From NCBI GenBank assembly GCA_028023455.1, contig JAQFVV010012513.1:2540001-2604000 (forward strand): a stretch of 64,000 nt of DNA. The letters run 5' to 3'. Numbering within the stretch: the stretch's first letter is position 1; every line of letters starts with the position of its first letter. This document shows, piece after piece, positions 48,251-63,911 of the stretch. The notes below the pieces were generated by a model. That model made no database searches. It saw only the letters and a program-made list of their open reading frames with translations, and was not told where the DNA came from. This DNA comes from Epiperipatus broadwayi. Its lineage: Eukaryota; Onychophora; Udeonychophora; Euonychophora; Peripatidae. Position numbers and translations under genes: made by a program.

Positions 48251-51200
48251 ATGACATTTAGGTGATTGTGCTCTGGAGCCAACTGAAAAGTGCTGATTTT
48301 GTATCAAATGCATTTTGATGTCATTTATTTTAATTACATATCTTCATTTATATGTTTCAAGAATGTGTGATGAGGTAAACTTTTTAATGTTTTAATGGGT
48401 TATCAGTTCCAATTTTGACCCCTTGTGACAACTTTTGAAATCATTTAATCTTTAACTTTAATATTTAATCTTTATTGTCTGTTAAAATTCAATTAATTGG
48501 AATTGATATTTTAGAAGTATAAATTTATAAACAAAAAAAACTTTCTAAAAAGTATTTTTGAACTTTGAAAATATTGAAAGAGTAATAATAAAATGAACAT
48601 ATAATGACAATAATAGAGCTTTGACATAGTGAATGGTATAAATGATAGAAAACTAAACCAGTAGTTTCAGAAAATTGATTAAATCTTTGTTTACTGAAAT
48701 TTATTTTTCAAATGGGAAAGAATAAATGTGATGCTCTCATATATATATATAAAATTATGTTCTAAAATTTAAAATTACATTCATGGTTTTAAAAAATATT
48801 TCAAAAGATCTTATCATGGTATCAGAAAATTATGTTTAGTTTCATAAAGTATGATCTTCCTTCCAGAAATAGTTATTTTATTAGAAGTACAATTGAATTA
48901 GATAACTTCTGCTTTTAAAAATGAACATATGTGTATAAAATAAAAGTGGTATTATGTATAATTCTGTGTTTAAATAATAATTATTCAATTATTATATAAA
49001 AATAATCATAAATTTTTAATAAACTAGACAAAAATAATTATTTTTTTTTACTATTCCACATATCTTCAAGTAATTTCATAAATGATTTCACACCTTCAAA
49101 TCCAAAAACTTAGACAAACAGCCACATGGAGGTTAAAGTAAATTACTTTGAAGGTACCAATTATTGGAAAAAATACTGAACCATTCAGGTTTTTAAACTA
49201 ATAAATCAATATATGTCAATTTACATATTTGCTTTTTTCTATTATAAAATATCTAGTGAAATATCATTGTAAATAGTTGTAGAAAATGAAAGAAACAAGA
49301 AGCCAAGCAGAATGATCTTCAGTCAAATATTTTTTTTTGAAATAACCAGTTTTAAATATATATATATAATAGTCTCCCATTTTTCTTTTCATTGCCTCAG
49401 AGTAATGGTATCTAGTTAGCAGTAGTAATATTTTTATAACTTATTTATATTAAACTTACATATTAGAAAATTATAAAGAATTTACTTTTCTGATGCAAAA
49501 TGCATTTAAAGTTTATTTTATTCTTTATCTAATAAATGGCTTTAAAGTTGACTTGAGAAGTAATCAATTATTAAAAAAAAATTTTATTGATAAAATATCA
49601 TCATCATTAATTTTTAAAGGGAATATTTTGTTGTAGTCAAGTCACTTTCTACTCAATCATTCTTTTTATACTTGCATATCTATATATAAACTACATCCAA
49701 TTTTATTAATCACATATTATAATAAATTGTTCGTGCTGATTCCTCTAATTTCTTACATTCAAAACATGTATAATCATATATATATAATCTATTATAAAAA
49801 TAAAAAATGCATAATGCTGGCTGAAATCTTTATAAAATATTTTAAATAGCCCATAATTATGATCTTTCAGCCACACTCCCTTTTATGGTGCATTTAATAT
49901 ATAATCTATACACAAATTTTGAAGTTCATTTGTTTGTTTTTTACATAATAACTCAACAAGTATAGGATCAATCTTGATGAATTTGCACAATTTTTTTTTT
50001 TTTTTGTGACTTACAAGGCTATGGATTTTGTTTTATACTACTTATCTGTTTCTTTTTAATGTGATTTTTAATACTAATGCGAGTAAAGCTGTGGTTACAA
50101 AATTTGAAAAATTGTACTAGCAGTGACATCTGGAGAATTTTTCATCCTCTAAAAGTAATATTTTTTAGCAATTTTTCACTGAAAAAATGGTGTTGTAAGA
50201 ATAATAAGTTTGTGATAATAAGTAAACCTTAGCTTGAAAAGTTTTGTATATTTGTTTTGTCAAATATTTTAACAGTATTGTTATATTGTTGAAAGTAATT
50301 TTAAATTATTCAAAATGGTAATAATAATAATGGTTGTTTAATGATAAATTTATAAAGCATTTAATAAATGGTTAATTTATTTTGTACACTTATCGTTTTA
50401 AAAGTAATTTTAAAAAATGGTATCTGCAGTCAACAACCAGGCTAAATACTAGAGCTCTAAGACAAAGAATTCATGATATTTTGATTTCAAGTTATTTAAA
50501 TTAAAAGCTTATTTAAATTAAAATTAAATGCTACATTAAAGATAGGGATTACCAATAATCCTTTCCTAAATTTGAAACTTTGTTTGGTATTTAATAGTTA
50601 TGCTAATCTTGATATATCTTGAATGGTATTTTAATCATCATTCTTATATACTTTTTATATCATTATTCTGCCAATATTAGCAAAGTCGTGATTTCAATTA
50701 TGATTTTATTTTAAAATGTTCTTAATTTCATTAGATGAATAATATATTAAAAAGCAAAAACTATTTTTTATCTTAAACCAAAATTTTTTTGATATATTTA
50801 ACTTAAAATAAAAGTATGAAACATCTATAAATAATTAATTCAATCCTTATTTGTAAAACTAGTGATTGAATTGATTAATTTATGAACACTCCCCCCCCCT
50901 TTATTTCAAGTCATATTTAACAATGAAATTTTATGTGAAGAAAAATATATATTTTTATTATACTGTATTACTCATCAAATTAAAGTGTCACATTTTTTAT
51001 AAAATATTTTTTATGTACCTTATTTTTGATTTTTTAATATTCAGGTAAATTGCTGCTAAATTTTTATAATTATTTATATTCTAAATGAAAAAGTTGATCA
51101 TTTATACAGTGCTACCATATTTCCAGTATTTGGTATGAAGTGTGCTCATTGAAATTTGTTTATAAAATTTTCTTGTTTATTAAAGCAATGTTTTTTTTTT

Positions 51201-52296
51201 TTTTTTTAAAGAAACAAATTTCAGTAAGGAAAATTAAGATATCATTTTTTTTCTTTCTATTTTAATTAACTATAAATACTTTTTAGTAAATTAGTCATGA
51301 AATTCAATGGAAGTGTAATTTTAAAAATATACTGCCATCTAGTCTGTTTCATTGAAATCTTGCTCATTCAATATCAATGTATTTTTAAATTTGCTCTGCC
51401 AACAATATTGGATTGGACATTTAACTGAACAACCCTGATATATTGTACTGTCATCGATCATAAACATGTGTCACAATTAGAAGGAAAGCTGTTAATAGCA
51501 GTATGTCAAAAGATTTTACCCAAGCAAACAAACACAATTTCTGATTGAAATAAATGCAATTGAAAATTTATCTCAGAACTTTCCTTTATTTTATCATATA
51601 AATGTTACAGTAAATAGAAGTGGTAAAATATTATTTTCAAATATACCATGCTATTCCAGAGAGCTTTTGAATAATGTAGTGGTTCAATTAACATCAGTAT
51701 TAACAATATTATGACCATGCCAACATGGAAATAAAAACATCAACATCATCACAATGATAATAGTAATAATGATAAACCAAATATGAGTTTCTAATGATTA
51801 CACAAACCATTCTGCGAACCACAAATATGTCAACATAATAACATGCTGGCACATTATTTTTTCATTTGATATTTTGTGATACTGTCTTATAGCTTCCTTT
51901 GCAAAAAAAATTTCCCAGGAATAATTCAGTGTTGAGTCTAATTGTAGATATTTGATTTATTCTATTTTCAACCATAAGGTATTCTTTTAGAAGTCTTGTA
52001 TTATGCATTCATTTTACAGGTTCAATCCAAAGAAAATATGAGATTATGAACTCCATATCATATCCAGTAAACTGAAGATAATATTGATTGCTCTTATGAT
52101 TATGCACTTATATTTCTAAAATATTACAGGTCATCCTCGAATCACTACTTTCTATCTTTATGTTATGTTGATAGAATATCTAAATTCCATTTCACACAAT
52201 AAATTGATTAAAAGAAGTTCTATATAAGCTAATTTACCTTCAGTGATGATCTCATTGTGACAGATCATTGTTTTATTGAAAAAGTCATGATGATCA
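48251..52296. other. Long AT-rich non-coding stretch
   Basis: Four kilobases with no supported gene or recognisable mobile element. CpG is almost absent. Short homopolymer runs occur (T near 49992-50005 and 51190-51207; C near 50892-50899). Confidence 0.5.
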
Positions 52297-52325
52297 ACAT
52301 CATCATCATCATCATCATCATCATC

Positions 52326-52386
<61 letters not shown>

Positions 52387-52396
52387 CAACAACAAC
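52297..52396. repeat. Compound (CAT)(AAT)(AAC) microsatellite
   Basis: Nine or so CAT units, about 18 AAT units, then AAC units in succession. Confidence 0.97.
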
Positions 52397-52689
52397 ATGC
52401 AAACAAATATGACCCCTTTTTTTGCTTATTCAAGACAAGTTTTTGGGAGCAATAATTCACTTCATTTATTCTGCACTAGGACCATTTATTGTAAGCTTAA
52501 ATAATCATTGAGCTTTTCTAGTCTATGGCTATTAACTTTTATTAGAGAAGAGCTTTGGACTTTGAAAGGCTCTTAAAAATCATCAAAATCTTTTCTGGGA
52601 AATTGAATATAGGTTCACCAACTTGTGTCCGCAGATCAATCAAGCTAGAAATAAAGAGTGTTTCTAAAAATAATACCCTCACTTTTCTT
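52397..52689. other. Non-coding stretch
   Basis: Nothing recognised. Confidence 0.5.
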
Positions 52690-53600
52690 GATCAAGTAGA
52701 TATAAATGTCTGTGTCCTACACGCGATATAAATATGTATGTATTGTTTGTGTATTTAGATATGGATTCGCTGCATATGTAAAATACGCGTAGATACTACT
52801 AATAACATAAGATTAATACTTCTCAATGGACCTTTCCGATACATTTACTATGCATATATAAAGAGAGAAAGATCTTTTTTCAACTATAAACATTTAAAAG
52901 AGCACATTATTTCGTAAAAGAGTTCTATTTATAATAAAATAATTACTTTGAATAAATGCTGTATTTTATCATTGAACTACAGAATTTAAAAAGTCACAAA
53001 ATGTTTTTTCAAGATCTGCATCAAATCTGTCGTCGCCTCAACTGTTTCTTTTTTCCTTTCAGACATCTTCACATTTAAAAGTAAAATAAGCGCAATTTCA
53101 TTTTGCTTCTCTCCTCTTTTTTTGACCTATATATGCATTTTTGTTGTTGTTGTTATGAGTGTAAATTTCAGCAGTGGTCATTTGCGTGGAAAGACTTGAA
53201 ATGTATCTTTCACGCTGGGATTAACAATTATTTATTAAATGCATATTTAAATTACACAATTTTATGTAAATTATGTGTTATCAATAGGATTTTTTTATAT
53301 TTGTGAACATTATATTATCATAATATATTAATGTATTTTTATATAAAAATATCAAACTATAATGGGCATTTTCTTATTGTATCCATGATCTTGGATTTGA
53401 AACTGTTTTGCTAACTGATTTTTTTTGTGTGTGTGTAACCACTCAATTCGTTTGCGGATGACATGAAAATTACATATTCACATTAATAGAGCGAATGAAA
53501 GCAAATATACATTAAACTGTCAATAATCTTAAATTGTCTAGCTTTATGAGTTATCTATACAGTTGCGGCCCTTCTTTCTTGTGCTAATTAATGCTGTATA
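52690..53600. other. CpG-retaining unique segment
   Basis: Many CpGs in otherwise depleted DNA: ACACGCGATATA, AATACGCGTAG, TGTCGTCGCCTC, TTCGTTTGCGGATG, GTTGCGGCCC. No repeat was recognised. The 67-residue frame at 53103 has no known domain. Possibly a regulatory or otherwise conserved block. Confidence 0.4.
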
Positions 53601-56434
<2,834 letters not shown>

Positions 56435-56636
56435 ATAGTTACTAAAAAACTAAGGTCATTGTAATATACAAATACTGAATTTGTTTCAATCTAGATAACT
56501 ATATGTTATCAAATGTGGTAGTAAAACTAAGAATTAAAATATATCTGCTAGAAAAGTATGCACTACATCCCAATGATCCAGGTGAACTGCCCACAGATGT
56601 AAAGACACTCCATGATGAAAGCAGTAGGTTAGAAAC
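56435..56636 (+). repeat. Dispersed repeat related to 26.56 kb
   Basis: ATAGTTACTAAAAAACTAAGG and GTCATTGTAATATACAAATA align with 26562-26640. The end, CATGATGAAAGCAGTAGG then TTAGAAACTATACTCTG, lies where related foldbacks have the hammerhead-like motif. Confidence 0.55.
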
Positions 56637-56849
56637 TATACTCTGCTTCAATAGACCTAGTGGTTAGGGATTTAATAAGCTCTGTTATCTGACAAATTTT
56701 GATTACTCATGCTTATACCATCTTGGATTTAATGTAGTGAGCAAAAACGAATTTGAAGCTTTTATGACTGCCTTTTTTAATTTAAAGAATTAGTACATTT
56801 GTGGCATCAGTGGAATAAAATCAAAATATATGTATTAATTAATCTTTAA
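56637..56849. other. Non-coding stretch
   Basis: Nothing recognised. Confidence 0.5.
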
Positions 56850-57115
56850 TTGTCTTTAAAATTTATATGTGGTCTAAAAGTAATATGGTAATTTTTAGAT
56901 TAATAAATAAATAGTAAAAATGATTAACCTATTGTTCTAATGAGGATGATGTCAAAGATAAAGGGGCAGAAGGTTTGACACCTGCGTATTAAATTGTAAT
57001 AAGTTAATAATTGTAAACATTGAACAAATGATGAAAACGTGGGTAACAAATTGTAGTTTAGACTAATTGAAAAGTACCTGTTCAGCATCAAATAAGGCGA
57101 TCGTTTAGCTTTTTT
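56850..57115. repeat. Dispersed repeat related to the 166-bp tandem unit
   Basis: GGGGCAGAAGGTTTGACACC, TTAATAATTGTAAACATTGA and CAAATGATGAAAACGTGGG align with blocks at 47.75-48.34 and 45.9 kb. Confidence 0.55.
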
Positions 57116-57814
57116 CAAATAAGTTTTAAGACTTTATTGGAATGAAAAATTTAAATAATATAATAAATAATTTCATGTTTCTGAATTGCTTTCTAAATAA
57201 TTTGATTACAAACTTTGCACAATTCTTTTAATGTTTCAAGATTCTGATTTGCCATTTTGAGCCCAATTTGTATATACATTTAAAACACTGTAATCTTTAT
57301 TTCCATAAATATTATGAAAAATTAAGCTTCTGAATACAACTATTTTAAGTTTAAAGTTCGTATAAATTTAATATCTTGAACTTTGAAATTATGACAATGT
57401 AAACTTCTTAGAATTAATTATTGCTCAGTACAGATTCTTTATTTTTGTCACTCTTAGCTTTATTTCAAAGAACTGACAAGCAAAAAAATATGACTCATTT
57501 AAAAAAAACAAATAATTTACAAAGGTTTTAAGTAAAATAAATTATAAAGAAAATTTTATTATAAATATTATATTTTTTAATATATAATATAACATTATAG
57601 TTATTCAAAGACAAACTCCTGTTTTGCGTTCTTTTCACTCGGTGTTATGCACATATAACTAAGTATAGCGTCTAGAAGTGAATTCTATATTCACTTTTAC
57701 CTTTCTTCTTTTAACAATCCATTTCAAAAAGGAATTATCTTTATTATCGCATTTTCCCTTTTTCCTTTAAATTTTTTATACATAGATATTCTTTTTAATT
57801 ATTTAATATACTAA
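57116..57814. other. Non-coding stretch
   Basis: Nothing recognised. Confidence 0.5.
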
Positions 57815-58245
57815 CACAGTATTGGTATGTAATTTTAATCAGAAGCAAATTATATCATATACCCACGTGCTGTTATATCGTTTTTAATATCTCAATGATG
57901 TTTTGTTGAATACAAAAAATATTCTCAAACCAAAGCACAAGATAGAGGTTTTGAAAAGATAAGAGTGGCCATCTTATCTTTGTACCTAAATTCACTTATA
58001 TAGGCCAATCTAAAGAATGCTGGAATGAGAGCACAAAAGCCTTTCATTAATCATTGTATATCCTTTAATTTTATTCCAATCATTAACAATCACAAAATTC
58101 TACAATCTACTTCCTATGTAACTATTTAATTTACTAGCATATTATCCATATGTAATTTTAATCAGAAAGGAATTACATCATATGTAAATGCATTTTAATG
58201 CTGTTTTAATACCTCAATGATATTCTCAAACCAAATCACAAGATA
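57815..58245. repeat. Direct duplication, spacing about 320 bp
   Basis: 57815-57945 and 58135-58245 share TATGTAATTTTAATCAGAA, ATATCTCAATGAT-like and TATTCTCAAACCAAA blocks, then CACAAGATA. Confidence 0.7.
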
Positions 58246-58922
58246 ACCAATACAGCGCATTTGTATAAAGCATAATTCTCTTTTGGATATGTAGTCTTTT
58301 CATTATTTATATTTCTATTGAAAAACATATTTCAAAATGGTATTTACTGTTGGTTGATTATAGTTGGTCAACTGCAAAATGTATTTCACTCTCCTTTAGA
58401 AAAGATACCATAACAAATTGTATCATATGTTGGAAATAATTTAAATGAAATAAAAACAAAATGATTTATGATTTTGCTGTGAATGGTATTGTCTATTTGA
58501 TGTATTATTTGTTTATAGACTTTAAAAGAAAGAATAACATTTGTAAGTATTAGTTTACAATATTATGATTAAATTATAACATTAATTGAATTATGTTGTT
58601 TTAATCTATATTGTTTTTTTTATAATCAGGGAATAAATAATTTCCAATTGATCATTACTTATCATGATGTAGTGATAAAAGGCCTCTTGATAACTCAGTA
58701 GCTTGTAGTCAAATCTCACAATAAAACATTTTTGGTACTAATCCAAACAAAATTTAAACAAAATGAAATACTAAAACACTGCACCTAACCAATTAGCATA
58801 AATTAGAATACTCCCCCTCATTAATATCAACTGTACTCAGCTATGAATATGAAGCCATGGAGCTGTGAAAGCACTAAGCATATATAAATATTAATAAATA
58901 TAGTTTTCCTAACAAGTGTGTT
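58246..58922. other. Non-coding stretch
   Basis: Nothing recognised. Confidence 0.5.
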
Positions 58923-59653
58923 TTCCTGTAAACCAAGATGGCTGCCCATATTTTTGATAAATATACAATTCTAAGGGCCTACAATCTCCTGAAGATGTGA
59001 TAGTTGGTAAATGAAAAAAAAATAATAAATTGATTGTTAAGTTAAAAAATAACAATTAATTCCAATAAATTTCATTAAGAATGTTTATTCCAATATTGTT
59101 CTACTTTTGTTCAATTTAGAATGTTTATTTGTGATTATAGTTTCTCTGTTATATAATCATCATGATCAAAATTTGGGACCTTTCTCTCACATAACACGAT
59201 GCAGTGGAATATTCCCAAATGTACAGAATCTATCTTTTGTTAATGGTCATGATATAAACCTTTGCATTCAAACACCTTTCCAATGGTGTTGCAATGTGAA
59301 TCTTGTTTAAAGAGAATATCCCTTCATAAAGGAACATGATTTGAGAGCTATCAAATTCTGTTTCTGACTGCACTCAGATTTTCATGCTGCCAACAAGAAT
59401 AAAGTGTAAATATTAATATTTATATGTTTTATTATTCATTTTTCTGTTAATAAGTTAATACAAAAAAACATAAAAAATGAATTATAAATATTATAATTAA
59501 ATTTTTCACAATAATTTCTTTTTTAAAAATAATAAAAAGTTTAAATTTAAATATTAAATAGATCCTAGCAGCCATTTTCTTGTAAACATTTTTGCTGGGC
59601 CCTGAAACTGTATATTTATTAAAAATATGGACTGCCATTTTGGTTTACAGGAA
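58923..59653. mobile_element. DNA-transposon-like element, 57-bp TIRs, 731 bp
   Basis: TTCCTGTAAACCAAGATGGC (58923) and GCCATTTTGGTTTACAGGAA (to 59653) are the ends. The TIRs run 58923-58979 and 59597-59653 with about 85% complementarity. A second, internal copy of the end lies at about 59568-59590 (CAGCCATTTTCTTGTAAAC). The 67-residue frame at 59107 has no transposase motif. Non-autonomous; target duplication unclear, superfamily unknown. Confidence 0.78.
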
Positions 59654-60607
59654 ATCTCACAATTACAAACTTTTTAAGTCTTAATGAAGGGCATCTTTTG
59701 TTCTGCCTGAGTTGTGTCAAATTTGAGATCAAAATGATTACATTTTATACTCAGCGTTAATAATCCAATTTATTATTGATGCTAAAATAAAAGTAGTTTT
59801 TCTTCTAGTGCCATATATAATAAATTTGAGGAATCAATTGTTACTAGATTGTAGTGTATTTACCCCTCCCCCCAATTATCAGGCTTGGTTGTGGCTTTTA
59901 CTTATATCACTGGAGTATGGGGTGCAATGCTGGAAATAATAGTCGTGCATTCAACAATTATTTTTGAATTCACTTAACCATTCAAGTTAAAAGTCTAAAA
60001 CTCAAAACATCATAAAGTTTCGAACCCAAGTTAAGTGTCAATATGTTAAAGATCTCTGACAATCTATAATTATTATTAAGCAATATCTGTCATTAAATGT
60101 TAATTTTAATTGTATTTTTTTAAACAAACTTTTGTTAAAAGTGTTAAATGATTTAAATAAAACCATAATTATTACAAGTTAGCAGAGAAAGCTTTTTTGC
60201 TTTTATGTATTCCCTAGTTTCTTTTCAATTATTGAATTTCTTGCTCTCATGAGTAACTTATATTATATAAAATTTTGGGGAAGAAACCATTCTCCCTCAG
60301 GATATAAATAAATAACAATCTTGATATTTAGTAAAGATCAAGATCAGAATGGATGCTCCCTTTTCTTTGTCTACATATATATGATAAAAATTACCCCAAA
60401 TTCACAATTCAACCAGACTAGTCAAAAATATAAACTCTAAAATACCATCAATGGTTTCACTACTACGAGCAGATTTCTCAAGTGTAGAGAACATTGGTTG
60501 TGTTTAGAATTTATTTTTTAGCTAGTCTGATTGAAATTATGAATTTGGTTTAATTTTATTATTTTACTGACTAGATTAGTTTCAGACTTTTAATGTTAAT
60601 CTATACA
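59654..60607. other. Non-coding stretch
   Basis: Nothing recognised. Confidence 0.5.
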
Positions 60608-60803
60608 ACCATTAGAAACCAGTCAACACTTATACAATCCCAATATAGATAACAATTTCAAACTGTTTTCAAGGCAATCTCCCTTTAATAATAAAGGTGG
60701 AATCCACTTTTATTGTTAAAAGAAGGTAGTTTTGACAACAGTTTGAAATTGTTGATTGTTATCTATATTGGGATTATGTAAGTGTTGACTGGTTTCTAAT
60801 GGT
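60608..60803. mobile_element. Foldback element, 196 bp
   Basis: Ends ACCATTAGAAACCAGTCAAC and GTTGACTGGTTTCTAATGGT; inner CAATTTCAAACTGTTTTCAA with its complement. Arms of about 90 bp, high identity. Related to 62585-62700 and 46.2 kb. Confidence 0.82.
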
Positions 60804-61541
60804 TACTTATAAACCATTTAGTCTTGGATATTATTACGCTTATTCTCTTATATTATGAACAAATAACATGTTTTGACAAATTTGAATAAAACAACATTCT
60901 TCAATATTTTGCTGTTAATGAGATTTTTATCAGAAGTGATGGAAGTATAAAGTGAATTTAATCTGCAAGCTTCATGAAAATGTGGCTTTAATAATTGCTA
61001 AATTAATAATAAGTTATATAAAGATGGAGTCTGAACCTTAGTTTTCATTATTTTGCTTTAATAATTAAACTGAAGTTAATAATTATAAACTCTAAAGTAG
61101 TTTAGTTCAATGTCTACATAATCGATGGAATAAACCATCCCTCTTACACAGCTGACTATTAATGAATAACTAAACCCTTAATGCTATTTGGATAATATAT
61201 CATATTCACTCTACATTTTAATCATTATTGTCAGGGGAAATCTTATAAGCATCAAAAGCTTAAAGATTAGGTGTATCCATTCTATTGTTGACTTATTTTT
61301 AAAAAAAGTATTATTTGTTTTTAGTCTGAGGAGAAAAAATATTTAATTCATTATTAAAATTTTCATAGTACTATGCTAATTTAATATATATATATATATA
61401 TATTGGTTCATATACTATCTAAGTAAAAAATTATATTTTATAAAACTTTATAGAGAACAAGATTAAATCTTTATCCAGTCAAAAAAAAGTTTACTATGTA
61501 GAGAAAAGGAAGTTAATAATAGATAAATAATTAAAAAAAAC
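60804..61541. other. Non-coding stretch
   Basis: A TA run lies at 61384-61402. Nothing else was seen. Confidence 0.5.
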
Positions 61542-62027
61542 ATATTTGATTTATAAACAAAGACAAAACTCTCCATACATTAGTGCCACCCTGTGCCAAC
61601 CAGAGTAATCAATGGATGCCAGAAGGCTTGTACATAAAATCCCTAACTAGTGCCTACTCATCCAATATTCCCAAACTAGTTTCTGGTTTGTGGCCATCAT
61701 CAGTGAGGATCCTTAGATCTGAGAGCACTGATTGATTACTCTAGCTTGCTGTGTGTGGCAATACATATAGTGAGTTTTTCCAGATGCTCAGATTAGATGT
61801 AGGGCTCTCAGTTCTAAAGCTCCTCACTGACGATGGCCACAAGCCAGAAACAAGTTTGGGGATATTGGATTAGTAGACAATAGGTAGGGATTTTATGTAC
61901 AAGCTTTTTTGGAATCCATTGATTATTCTGGTTGGCACAGGGTGGCACTATTGTATGGAGAGTTTTGCCATTGTTTTCAACAATTATGTGCTAGTATGAG
62001 ATAGTGATCATGTGATATTTGATTTAT
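61542..62027. mobile_element. Foldback element, 460 bp, with 13-bp duplication
   Basis: ATATTTGATTTAT is perfect at 61542-61554 and 62015-62027. Arms of about 170-180 bp meet near 61,765 and begin AAACAAAGACAAAACTCTCC. The right end continues past the palindrome (AATTATGTGCTAGTATGAGATAG...GATCATGTG). Both arms carry hammerhead-like motifs (minus 61678-61703; plus 61827-61851). Confidence 0.9.
61827..61851 (+). other. Hammerhead-like core motif in foldback arm
   Basis: CTGACGA, T, GGC, loop CACAA, GCC, A, GAAAC. Position 7 is C. The stem is three base pairs. The opposite arm has CTGATGA, T, GGCCACAAACC, A, GAAAC. Confidence 0.42.
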
Positions 62028-62584
62028 GTAATAATATATGTTTTTTGTTGTTGTTGTGGAATATGAATACCAGTTTTAATTTTTTTCTATATATGGGTGT
62101 ATATCTACAACAAGAGAAAATAAATATATACATGACATATCTTGGTCAGAGATTGTCTAGAGAAAATTATTTTTTATTATAGTAATTCCAAAAAATGATA
62201 AATGCTAGACCCATGCCTTGAAAAGACAATATGTATATTAAATTCTATTTAAGGCTTTGTTTTCAAATCTAATTTGATATATTTAGATTATCTATATGAC
62301 TATATTTCTGATACTTTATCCATATTTTTAATGTCTAATTATAAATTATATTTTAAAAAAAAGACGTTTTTATCTATAAAATGGAAATCATTTTAAGAAT
62401 AATTAAGAGTAATTTTAATTACTGTTAAACTTGTTTTTAATTAAGTTATTTTAAATAAATGTTTTTAATTAATTCATTTTTCTCTTTTTAATTAAGTATG
62501 TTAATAGAGTTTTACTAAATAATCGGTACAGAAAAATCTTATAATTAAAATCAGACTTCTAGGTTTAATATATATAATATATCA
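62028..62584. other. AT-rich non-coding stretch
   Basis: Nothing recognised. Confidence 0.5.
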
Positions 62585-62700
62585 TTAAAAACCAGTCAAC
62601 TCTTAAACAATCGCAATATCAATAACAATCAACAATTTCAAACTGTTGTCAAGGCAACATCCTTTTAACAATAAAGGTGGAGTCCTTACCTACATATGTG
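62585..62700. repeat. Single arm of the 60.6-kb foldback family
   Basis: AAACCAGTCAACTCTTAAAC and CAACAATTTCAAACTGTTGT, then CAAGGCAACATCC and AACAATAAAGGTGGAGTCC. The opposite arm is missing. Confidence 0.7.
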
Positions 62701-63008
62701 GAGCAATCGTGAATGCTCATTTTATATTTGTTTTGCTATCTAACATAATGATACATAGAGGTTATGGTGTTTGGAAAAATGGTCCCTTACTGAATTTTAT
62801 GCATAGATTGAAACACTATATTTATTTGTTATTAATATATGTCTCCATTATAGATAAATAGGTGTTGTTATATATATATAAGCTGTTAAACATAAGTAAT
62901 ATTCAAAAGTTACCACCAAGCACTTTCAGGACAGTTTATAGTCCCATATTCATGGCTACTGAAGTTTAATTAAAAACTATAATATTAATGCAAATTTATG
63001 TGTAGATG
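62701..63008. other. Non-coding stretch
   Basis: Nothing recognised. Confidence 0.5.
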
Positions 63009-63293
63009 CTACATAGACCATTTTCGAGACAGAGAAAAGCAGACCTCTCTTCTATTGATTTCTGCTGGGTCACTTATTAAGTAGTAAGCTTCCCTGACTT
63101 TGCATTTAATATTGTTTTTTTCAGAGCAGATAATACTGGATGTGGTGGGTATGAAGGCATAGCCAGTGGTTCTCTCATGCTCAACGAAAATTGAATTGCC
63201 ATCAAGCTTAGTTTTAGTCCTGTTTTAGAGGTATCTATGTTGAGCTACTCTGGATGCAATGTTGGTTTTAGTTTCTCCATAATATGTTACCAT
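63009..63293 (-). pseudogene. GIY-YIG nuclease fragment, Penelope-like
   Basis: A minus frame of 95 codons with one internal stop (codon 23). It has VTYYGETKTNIASRVAQHR, the YIG and conserved Arg/His region of GIY-YIG nucleases, then NSIFVEHERTTGYAFI, then KVREAYYLI and EINRRE. These place the catalytic Glu and Asn where Penelope-like nucleases have them. GIY-YIG nucleases nick DNA for integration. The frame is almost intact, so this copy is younger than the one at 25.6 kb and belongs to a different lineage. No RT domain lies nearby. A host gene exon is less likely but not excluded. Confidence 0.65.
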
Positions 63294-63833
63294 GCAATTA
63301 AGCAAAATAAAAAAATATTGCAAGCCCCACTCATTGGACATTCCTTAGTTAGTGAAGAATATTTATTGTCTCTTTTCTGTTTCTTTTTTTTAATAAAAGA
63401 ATTTTAGGAAGATTGTATTGCTATATGATGATTGAGAGATTCTTATTGTTATATTCAAGTAACATAGTGTTAATCTAAAATTCTTAGTTCCAGAGCTATT
63501 TTGTACTCACGATTTTTTGAAATTTAAAATATTCAATCAATATGTACTTAAAACACTCCTATAGCATTTTTTTCATATCAAACGATTCACCAATCAGCTC
63601 CCCTAGGATAATCATTTCAAGAATTACAAACACCTCTTATCATTTGGAAGTTATGATGTATACCAGCATTTCAATATAATGTATAGAAATTATTCATTTA
63701 CAGATCAAACTTCCAAGAAATTAGATATTAAACCATGAAACAATTAACAGTTGTTGCAACTTAATTTATTCAAGTATCCCATTATTCAGAACTGCATCAT
63801 AAACATAAATGATCTCTTTATATTACTATCATG

Positions 63834-63834
<1 letters not shown>
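63294..63834. other. Non-coding stretch
   Basis: Nothing recognised. Confidence 0.5.
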
Positions 63835-63872
<38 letters not shown>

Positions 63873-63911
63873 CATGATATTTCAATATATATATATATAT
63901 ATATATATATT
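63835..63911. repeat. (TA)n microsatellite, two blocks in a palindrome
   Basis: Two TA runs (about 63835-63868, 63887-63911) around GAACATGATATTTCAATA. Confidence 0.95.

Noticed and set aside
53103-53306. 67-residue frame in the CpG-retaining segment
   Set aside because: No known domain, no splice or start context that supports it, and chance frames of this size are common.
59107-59310. 67-residue frame inside the TIR element
   Set aside because: No transposase motif and too short; kept only as part of the element.
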